From Microcoleus sp. AS-A8 (GTDB taxonomy: Bacteria; Cyanobacteriota; Cyanobacteriia; Cyanobacteriales; Coleofasciculaceae), in NCBI GenBank assembly GCA_039962225.1, contig JAMPKV010000010.1, positions 1 through 64,000 on the forward strand: a stretch of 64,000 nucleotides of DNA. Direction: 5' to 3'. The notes beneath the pieces were generated by a model. It was not told where the DNA came from and did no database searches. It was given only the letters and a program-made list of their open reading frames with translations. The translations under genes and the position numbers were made by a program. Shown piece by piece: positions 58,262 to 64,000 of the stretch (positions within the stretch are counted from its first letter, which is position 1; every line of letters starts with the position of its first letter).

Positions 58262-58579
58262 CTATCCTATCAGGTCAATTCCTGGTTCTACTCCACCAGA
58301 AGCAACTTGCGGTTCTTCCTTAACCCGCCGAATTGGAAGATTAGCAATTAACGCCGTTACCCTTTGATTGCTCTCTAAGGCAATTTCCAATCCCTCGGTT
58401 TCAATTTCAACGTAACGAGAGACAACTTCCAAAATTTCATTCCGCATCTTTTCTATCATCTGCGGAGTAAGGTCAGCGCGATCATGGGCAATAACCAGTT
58501 GCAGGCGGCGTTTAACTTCCGCCCGACTGTTGCTGGCACTCGTCCAGGGAAAGAGTCGTTCTAGAAGGTCGCTAATCAT
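58262..58579 (-). CDS. minE: Cell division topological specificity factor MinE
   Basis: The ATG at 58579 ([12 protein letters not shown]) gives 105 residues. MinE features are the N-terminal amphipathic [22 protein letters not shown], the anti-MinCD [30 protein letters not shown], and EGLEIALES. MinE drives MinD off the membrane and so places the division site. It is the last gene of the minC-minD-minE operon, 133 bp after minD. Confidence 0.95.
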   Translation of the reverse strand: MISDLLERLFPWTSASNSRAEVKRRLQLVIAHDRADLTPQMIEKMRNEILEVVSRYVEIETEGLEIALESNQRVTALIANLPIRRVKEEPQVASGGVEPGIDLIG

Positions 58580-58712
58580 GGGGCTTGTCGGGGGGGGTGA
58601 ATCTGCATTATAGAGGTGATAAATAGACGCGGTCACCGATCAGGGGTTGTATATTGAGTTGTTTAAATTTCCGAACTCAGGGCGGGTGATGGTAACGCCG
58701 CCCCTACAACGC

Positions 58713-59513
58713 TCAAGCTCCGCGAAATAAGCGGCGAATCCGGCTGAGCAGATTATCGTGTTCTGCCATCAGGTCAAGGAAGGGAATCTTCTCTCCTTCT
58801 AAGCGTCTGGCAATATTATTCATGGCTATTCCAGGCAGGGAAACCTGTTCGGCTAACACTAAGGGTTCACCCCGGTTGCTGGAAATGATCACCCGTTCAT
58901 CGTCGGGGATGACGCCGATTATGGGGATAGCCAGAATTTCTTGCACATCCTGCACCGACATCATCTGATCGGCTTGCACCATTGTGGGTTTTAGGCGATT
59001 GACAATCAGGTGAATTTTCTTAATGCCTTGGGCTTCTAGTAAGCCGACAACGCGGTCAGCATCCCGCACAGCGGCAATTTCTGGTGTTGTGACAATCAAG
59101 GCTTCTGAGGCAGCCGCGATCGCATTTTGAAAACCTGATTCAATCCCTGCCGGACAGTCTACCAAAATGTACTCAAACTTCTGGGCTAAAACGCTCAAAA
59201 GCTTTTTCATTTGAGCAGGAGTTACGGATTCCTGCATCCGGCTTTGAGCTGCCGGTAGCAGAACCACGCCATCCTGCCGTTTGTCCTTGACCAACGCTTG
59301 TTCTAAGCGGCATTGACCGGCTAGAACGTCAATGGCGGTATAAACGACCCGATTTTCCAGCCCTAAGAGCAAATCTAAATTTCGTAGTCCAAAATCCGCA
59401 TCGACCAAGGCCACTTGACGACCGCAACGTGCGAGCGCCATCCCTAAGTTAGCAGTAACAGTAGTTTTACCCACCCCTCCTTTGCCGGAGGTGATGACAA
59501 TAATACGACTCAT
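58713..59513 (-). CDS. minD: Septum site-determining ATPase MinD
   Basis: The 266-residue ParA-type ATPase has the deviant Walker A SGKGGVGKTTVTANLG (9-24), DADFGLRNLDLLLG, VDCPAGIESGF (Walker B) and a C-terminal membrane-targeting amphipathic helix (LLSRIRRLFRG). With MinC and MinE it oscillates and blocks polar division. Its start overlaps the minC stop by 4 bp (59510-59513), so the two are translationally coupled. Confidence 0.97.
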   Translation of the reverse strand: MSRIIVITSGKGGVGKTTVTANLGMALARCGRQVALVDADFGLRNLDLLLGLENRVVYTAIDVLAGQCRLEQALVKDKRQDGVVLLPAAQSRMQESVTPAQMKKLLSVLAQKFEYILVDCPAGIESGFQNAIAAASEALIVTTPEIAAVRDADRVVGLLEAQGIKKIHLIVNRLKPTMVQADQMMSVQDVQEILAIPIIGVIPDDERVIISSNRGEPLVLAEQVSLPGIAMNNIARRLEGEKIPFLDLMAEHDNLLSRIRRLFRGA

Positions 59514-60391
59514 GAATTCAACAACAAGTGGGTCTTAGCAAAATCAGTCGCTCTGGCTATGCGAATTCCTTCTGAGGTCACATAAGCGACTTCCGGATAA
59601 AACTGTTCCGGTAGCGTCCCTGGTGCCCTTGCGACAGCATCCGCAATTCGTAGTTGGGTGGGTTCCATCTGGAGTGCCATGATCCGGCACGCTCGATTGC
59701 CATTGGCACCAGCATGAGCCACTCCTCGAAGACGCCCCCAAATAAAGATATCTCCTGCTGCAATTACTGCGCCGCCCGGATTGAGGTCTCCTAATATAAC
59801 AATAGTGCCTGGATGACGAATCTCAACACCCGATCGCACGGTTAGTTGCAAGTATAGGGGTTCTGTAAGGAACTCGGTTGGTTCTGAGGGCTGTGTCTGA
59901 AGAGAATAAGTGGGCGGCTGTTGCTCCACTGAGTAACCAGCGGTAGCCGCCGCTACAGCGGTTTGTCGTCGCGTTGTGTATACTCGCTGAAGCTGGAGCT
60001 GAATTTCACTCAAGGCATCGGCGATCTCTTGGAGTTTCATGGCATCCAACAACTGGTCTTGAGCCATTAGATGCACTGGAGTATTGGCCTGCCAAAAGCG
60101 TTCACCGCCATTCAGACGCTGCTTGAGTTGCTGCCATAACTCAGACCAACCGGCAGAGCTGGGCATGTCTGTTTCCGGGGGCAAGATTAACTGGAGTTGT
60201 TCCCCCTCCCGTTTCAATCGGACTTGGGAATCGCAATCCACGACGGGGTTGCTTTCAGAAACTACGGATATCACTGAGTCGCTTTCAGAAACTACGGATA
60301 TCACGGAATCGCTTTCGGAAACTACGGATATCACGGAATCGCTTTCGGAAACTGTTGATAGAGAGGATTGTTGAGCCGAATCAGAAGTCAT
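59510..60391 (-). CDS. minC: Septum site-determining protein MinC with N-terminal repeat insertion
   Basis: The 293-residue product has a C-terminal beta-helix MinC domain (about 190-290; VRSGVEIRHPGTIVILGDLNPGGAVIAAGDIFIWGRLRGVAHAG). The family's GxVxxGAxVxAxGDI-like pattern is clear. The N-terminal domain (about 55-160) is the FtsZ-inhibiting part. The first approximately 47 residues are a low-complexity stretch made of three 10-residue units (SVISVVSESD) encoded by a 30-bp tandem repeat. It is first in the min operon, overlapping minD. Confidence 0.95.
   Translation of the reverse strand: MTSDSAQQSSLSTVSESDSVISVVSESDSVISVVSESDSVISVVSESNPVVDCDSQVRLKREGEQLQLILPPETDMPSSAGWSELWQQLKQRLNGGERFWQANTPVHLMAQDQLLDAMKLQEIADALSEIQLQLQRVYTTRRQTAVAAATAGYSVEQQPPTYSLQTQPSEPTEFLTEPLYLQLTVRSGVEIRHPGTIVILGDLNPGGAVIAAGDIFIWGRLRGVAHAGANGNRACRIMALQMEPTQLRIADAVARAPGTLPEQFYPEVAYVTSEGIRIARATDFAKTHLLLNS
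60251..60352 (-). repeat. 30-bp in-frame tandem repeat within minC
   Basis: Three 30-bp units (60251-60280, 60281-60310, 60311-60340) and a partial fourth (to about 60352) are near-identical, differing at a few bases. Being a multiple of 3, copy-number change would not shift the frame. It encodes repeats of SVISVVSESD, absent from typical MinC. Confidence 0.9.
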
Positions 60392-60505
60392 GCAACAACA
60401 GGGTCTTACGTCGGATGAGTCCGACTAAACTAAACGACATCGTACCTTAAGTGCAGGCTGCGGTCGAGAACCTATTCAGTTTAAGGTGAGCGAGTAGGGA
60501 ATCGC

Positions 60506-61009
60506 TTACGATTGTGCCCGTGCGTAGGGAGAAATCACGCGATTGGAAGGTTGACTCGTTAACAAAATCGAACCATCCGGCAAGATTGCCCCACCTAAGT
60601 CAGCGCCAGTCAAATCCGCTCCTCTCAAATCTGCCCCACTTAAATCTGCTCCCCGTAGGTTCGCCTCTCGCAGGTTCGCCTTCATTAGGTTAGCCTCAAT
60701 CAACTCGGCTCCTCGCAAATTGGCTCTGGTTAAGTCGGCTCTCGATAGATTTGTTCGGGTTAGGTTAGCGCCTTCTAACACGGTTTTATGCAGCGTTGCC
60801 TCACTCAAGTCGGCTCGGCTTAAGTCTACATCTATCAAGATTTGTTCGCTCAGGATGACACCCCGAAAATCGCGTTCTCCTGCGGCATACTGCTTCAGCA
60901 ATTCATCGAGAGGGATTTTAATCGACTTGAGTTTCTCTAAAAGTTGCCTCTTAGCATCACAGGTGAGCGTTTGGGGTTTGTAATGAGTAATGCCTTCAGA
61001 GAATTTCAT
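60506..61009 (-). CDS. Pentapeptide-repeat protein
   Basis: The ATG at 61009 gives 167 residues. After a helical head (LTCDAKRQLLEKLKSIKIPLDELLKQYAAGERDF), about 18 pentapeptide units follow (ADLSEATLHKTVLEGANLTRTNLSRADL and onwards), forming a right-handed beta-helix. A short unstructured tail ends it. Such proteins are abundant in cyanobacteria; functions are mostly unknown, and some mimic DNA. No neighbour points to a role. A TTG at 61024 could extend it by five residues. Confidence 0.85.
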   Translation of the reverse strand: MKFSEGITHYKPQTLTCDAKRQLLEKLKSIKIPLDELLKQYAAGERDFRGVILSEQILIDVDLSRADLSEATLHKTVLEGANLTRTNLSRADLTRANLRGAELIEANLMKANLREANLRGADLSGADLRGADLTGADLGGAILPDGSILLTSQPSNRVISPYARAQS

Positions 61010-61459
61010 ATCTTTTACACCCAATAATTTTATAGATTTAATGCTCAGACTTTTCTTTTCATCCTATGTTGAGGGAAATCATCAACAGAGATTGAACTAT
61101 ATCCGCTTAAAACGTGATATAGTATTCAAGAATTTGTGATTGAATTAATTTTTAAAGGTGATGCATATCACAGTTTAGAACTGCTCCCTACAGTCCGCTA
61201 ACCCAAATCAATTCAAGCGTCCAAATTCACATAAACCCTTCCCGACAGTCTGGATATCGGTAACCGAAGGGGGCTAGGAGGTTGGTGTTGGAGACTGAGA
61301 ACCAATGTGCAATAGGCAATCTCTGAGTGGAAAAAAGTAAGTATAGCACAATTACTTTTTGGGGCACGATTTGCTCGTGCCCTTACCTTCTAGTATAGAT
61401 AAATCTCGAATCCTAGAATCTCTGTCTTTTTGCAGGAAACGATTGACGATTGTATACCG
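61010..61459. other. Spacer with one dispersed hairpin
   Basis: No gene is visible. At 61362-61369 and 61375-61382 gggcacga and tcgtgccc form an 8-bp stem related to the hairpin after gcvP. The remainder is AT-rich with A-runs and no clear RNA signature. Confidence 0.6.
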
Positions 61460-62797
61460 TTAGGGTGAATTTGTTTCTACCTGACTCAACCGTTGGTAAG
61501 TCGTCGCTAAGGCGTTAGCATCTCCTACATTTCCGGGGAATAGTACCACGGGTAAGTTGGGAAATTGAGGATGGTCAATGGGTGTGCGTACAACTGAACA
61601 TCCTGGGATAATTTGACCCAATAGTCGTGCTGACCTTAAAGCCAAACCTGTACTCAAGACATCATTGGAGGTAATGCCTCCCTTACTAATTAAAAAGCCA
61701 ATATCTGTCGGCAATCCACGCACAATATCCATTAATAAGGCTGAAACCGCTACTCCAAACTCTAGCCGGGTTTGCACATCCTTAAAGGTGAGTTCTTGGC
61801 GACTGGTGTAAACCACCGGCGTCTTTCCTGCTGAGTGAATCCCTTGAATGCGATCGCCAATTCGTGATAACAGTTCATCCCGTTGCGTTTGGGACTCATC
61901 CAATAAATCCGACACATCCACCTCTACACCCACAACTCCCGGCGCTTGCAGGAGTTGCTCTAACTGTTGGGTTGTCTTTTTGACGTGAGAACCCACAATC
62001 ACAGCACCGGGTTTTCCCTGGCGCACATATTGAGCCATATCAGCTGCGGCGACTGGCTGTGGTTGAAGACTTGCCAGCGAGGTTAAGATGCTGGCAGCAC
62101 TGCGAAATAGGAAGCGTTTACCCTGTGCAGCAGCGGTTAAAATATCGGCTGCAAACTGGTCCAAATCGGTTTGAGTCTCCCCATCGACAACACAACATTG
62201 ATTAGAAGTGAGATTCTGGAGGCGCTCTAAGCTCCCCTTGCGGATATCTTCTAGCAAAAATCGCTCAACAGCCACAGCCTTAATAAGACCTTTAGTTTTC
62301 TCTTCTACATAATCCGGTAAATAGCTGTGGTGATAGCCAAAAACGGAGTCTTTGGCAAACTCGGTTTCATGCACGGGGGTGGGGACGCCATCAATGATCA
62401 GGTAATGGATGCTTTCACGGGTGACTCGCCCTCCTTCAAAGAAGGCAGGGACTAAGAAATGAGCGTCAAACGGCCCGACTTGTTCGGCAATCACATCGGT
62501 TTCTACGGGATAATGCCCCCGCAGTGTAGAGTCTGAGCGACTGACAACCAGGAAATCTCCTATTTTTTCCGCATCTAAGGCAATTTTCAGGTTCTGGCAG
62601 ACTTCTCTCGTCACATCTGCGGCTTGCTCTGGGGTGAGTGCTCTGGTGTTGGTGAGGACAAATAAGATAGGTGAGTCATCCCTAAGTCCCAGTTGTAACG
62701 TTTCGACATCCCAGCGCATCAGCAGCAGGCAACTGTGGACGGTTTGGGAACCGGTGGGGTCATCATCCAGAACAATAATTTTAGGGTTTGTGGTCAT
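61460..62797 (-). CDS. Four-carbon acid sugar kinase family protein (DUF1537)
   Basis: The 445-residue product opens with IIVLDDDPTGSQTVHSC, the substrate-binding motif of the DUF1537 kinases, and has SRSDSTLRGHYPVETD (about 88-103). The C-terminal nucleotide domain contains SKGGITSNDVLSTGLAL and VLFPGNVGD. Characterised relatives phosphorylate four-carbon sugar acids such as D-threonate, D-erythronate or 3-oxo-tetronate. No isomerase, dehydrogenase or aldolase partner is adjacent, so the substrate is undetermined. It stands alone. Confidence 0.9.
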   Translation of the reverse strand: MTTNPKIIVLDDDPTGSQTVHSCLLLMRWDVETLQLGLRDDSPILFVLTNTRALTPEQAADVTREVCQNLKIALDAEKIGDFLVVSRSDSTLRGHYPVETDVIAEQVGPFDAHFLVPAFFEGGRVTRESIHYLIIDGVPTPVHETEFAKDSVFGYHHSYLPDYVEEKTKGLIKAVAVERFLLEDIRKGSLERLQNLTSNQCCVVDGETQTDLDQFAADILTAAAQGKRFLFRSAASILTSLASLQPQPVAAADMAQYVRQGKPGAVIVGSHVKKTTQQLEQLLQAPGVVGVEVDVSDLLDESQTQRDELLSRIGDRIQGIHSAGKTPVVYTSRQELTFKDVQTRLEFGVAVSALLMDIVRGLPTDIGFLISKGGITSNDVLSTGLALRSARLLGQIIPGCSVVRTPIDHPQFPNLPVVLFPGNVGDANALATTYQRLSQVETNSP

Positions 62798-63534
62798 TTT
62801 TTATAGAAGAGTGAGTAAGAATTTCAATCCCTTGACTTGGATTTGGGCGATGTAAGGATACTGTAGGCGAATGGGTAAGGGGTTGACCCCTCCCCCAACC
62901 CCTCCCCGCAACGGGGAGGGGAGTTAGATTTATTTCCCCGTTAACGGGGGGTAAAAGATACTGGTGAATTGGGAGGGATTAAGCCCTGATTGATTCCCCT
63001 GTCGGTTGACAGTTTATCAGTTCACTGACGCGCTAGGAGAAAATCGAAACAAGTAGTAAAAAATACTTACCTACAATTAATTTATTTAGTAAATGGACTT
63101 CTTCCTGGTACAAAACTTCCTGGGCGAGAGTACTGAAGCCGAAGCAGGGTTAATTGACCACATGGGCGACCCCAGATTTCGGGGGGTTTATACTAAATCT
63201 GGGTTGGCTATCCCCTTTTTTAAACGAACCACAGAGGCGCAGAGTTCCCAGAGGAGAGAATAAAGAGAGAAATGGGTTATGGATGCGGATTTGGTATTAG
63301 TTTTTGTTCGCTATCTTCAGTCGCTCGCAAATTTTCCGGCACGAGTGCGATCGCTCTAAATCATGTATCTTCTTCAGTCAACGTTGCGGGTGGTTTACAC
63401 CGATGAAGCGAAATTTAATTTGTATGCGGACATATTTTTCCACAGTAAAAAATATTACCAAAAAAAGACGAAAAAGTCAAACGATCGCCCTCTCATGACA
63501 CAGCGGATTAATGAGAAACAATAAAATAAAAGCT
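62798..63534. other. 0.74-kb spacer with two GC hairpins
   Basis: A hairpin of cccctcccc (62899-62907) with ggggagggg (62913-62921) is followed by the palindrome ccccgttaacgggg (62936-62949). Further on, short frames lack support. The pair resembles a terminator/dispersed-repeat cluster, yet it lies upstream of both flanking genes' starts or ends, so its function is unclear. Confidence 0.6.
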
Positions 63535-64000
63535 TCAACGTTTATTCTGTAATTTCGCCATCTCTTCTTGAACACCAGTCGCAATCTGCAACGCTTCATT
63601 AAGCAGACGCCCATACTCACTGGCTCGGTCATTCACTTGCAGAGTTTGCACCGTTCTTAAATTCGTTGCCAACAGTTCAGGGTTACTAATCAGAAATGTC
63701 CGATTTTCTCGCAGAATCTTCTCTGCTCTCAAAGCTGTCACCAAATCTTCTTTCACTAGCGTCAGGGCTTCAATGACTTTGTGGCGTTCACTTAAAATTT
63801 TGGTGGTTCCAGCCGCCTCTAACTGATCGTTAATATGTATGGCTTTAATCACAGCATTGTATCGATCTACTTCATCCAACAAGGAGCATAGAGTCATCGG
63901 ACTGTTGCGTTTTAACCAGAACCACCGCACCGCTACAATCACAATCGGCACAACAATCAAAGTAATCAGGGTGGCAATAAGTGAAGAACCGATGAAAGGC
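63535..64000 (-). CDS. Hypothetical membrane protein, cut by the window edge
   Basis: The frame runs from the stop at 63535 to the right edge without a start that must be accepted. The upstream part reads IATLITLIVVPIVIVAVRWFW, a membrane helix. The soluble remainder is a long helical region (LLDEVDRYNAVIKAIHINDQLEAAG, then ALRAEKILRENRTFLISN), probably coiled-coil. I recognise no family, though a helix plus coiled-coil layout is common among cyanobacterial proteins. The true start lies outside the window or at a TTG near 63960. Confidence 0.6.
   Translation of the reverse strand, partial: PFIGSSLIATLITLIVVPIVIVAVRWFWLKRNSPMTLCSLLDEVDRYNAVIKAIHINDQLEAAGTTKILSERHKVIEALTLVKEDLVTALRAEKILRENRTFLISNPELLATNLRTVQTLQVNDRASEYGRLLNEALQIATGVQEEMAKLQNKR

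Noticed and set aside
63279-63359. 26-codon frame starting MDADLVLVFVRYLQ
   Set aside because: Too short, in a repeat-rich spacer with no conserved context; no support beyond an ATG.

Overview
The window is chromosomal DNA from a cyanobacterium. It carries photosystem I subunit psaD, light-dependent protochlorophyllide reductase, a plastoquinone-type chorismate lyase, the psaD-trpE neighbourhood, minCDE, a cyanobacterial LexA with a matching operator, and many GCGATCGC (HIP1) octamers. Large spacers, dispersed hairpins and mobile DNA suggest a large-genome, probably filamentous species; the species itself is not determined here.

Region 1 (1-6781) is the right-hand part of a type V-K CRISPR-associated transposon (CAST). 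From left to right it holds the tail of an unknown gene, a small DNA-binding-protein gene divergent from a three-gene cargo operon ending in a DUF262/HNH (GmrSD-like) nuclease, cas12k, a long tracrRNA locus, a short CRISPR array with three spacers, a delocalised half-repeat with a 17-nt guide, and a transposon end with four TnsB-type sites closing in TGTACA. The guide matches 17 of 17 bases of the adjacent tRNA-Val(UAC) gene. The PAM-like GGTA lies 62 bp from the transposon edge, the geometry expected for Cas12k-guided homing. The transposition genes (tnsB, tnsC, tniQ) are not in the window and are presumed to lie to its left.

Region 2 (6.8-18.3 kb) holds housekeeping genes: chorismate lyase beside a fibrillin-like gene, purF and purL (purL interrupted by a 483-residue homing-endonuclease intein), an isolated dhaK, and a single-polypeptide restriction-modification enzyme that joins a cytosine-5 methyltransferase to a PstI/BsuBI-type nuclease.

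Region 3 (18.3-31 kb) holds small hypothetical genes, a 1-kb spacer without recognisable genes, an RlpA-like protein, a Crp/Fnr regulator next to a sulfide:quinone reductase-like flavoprotein, a HEAT-repeat protein, an AmpG-like permease, lexA and argF. Region 4 (31-43.6 kb) holds a DUF1400 hydrolase, truB, por, a formyl-THF cyclo-ligase-like gene, gcvP, and a scrap zone with a transposase fragment and a STAND-NTPase fragment.

Region 5 (43.6-64 kb) holds pentapeptide-repeat proteins, a PIG-V-like mannosyltransferase paired with a polyprenyl-phosphate glycosyltransferase, mazG, a 2OG-Fe dioxygenase, an HpcH/HpaI aldolase, a DICT-GAF histidine kinase, psaD, trpE, the minC-minD-minE operon and a DUF1537 sugar-acid kinase. 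The right edge cuts a hypothetical membrane-protein gene.
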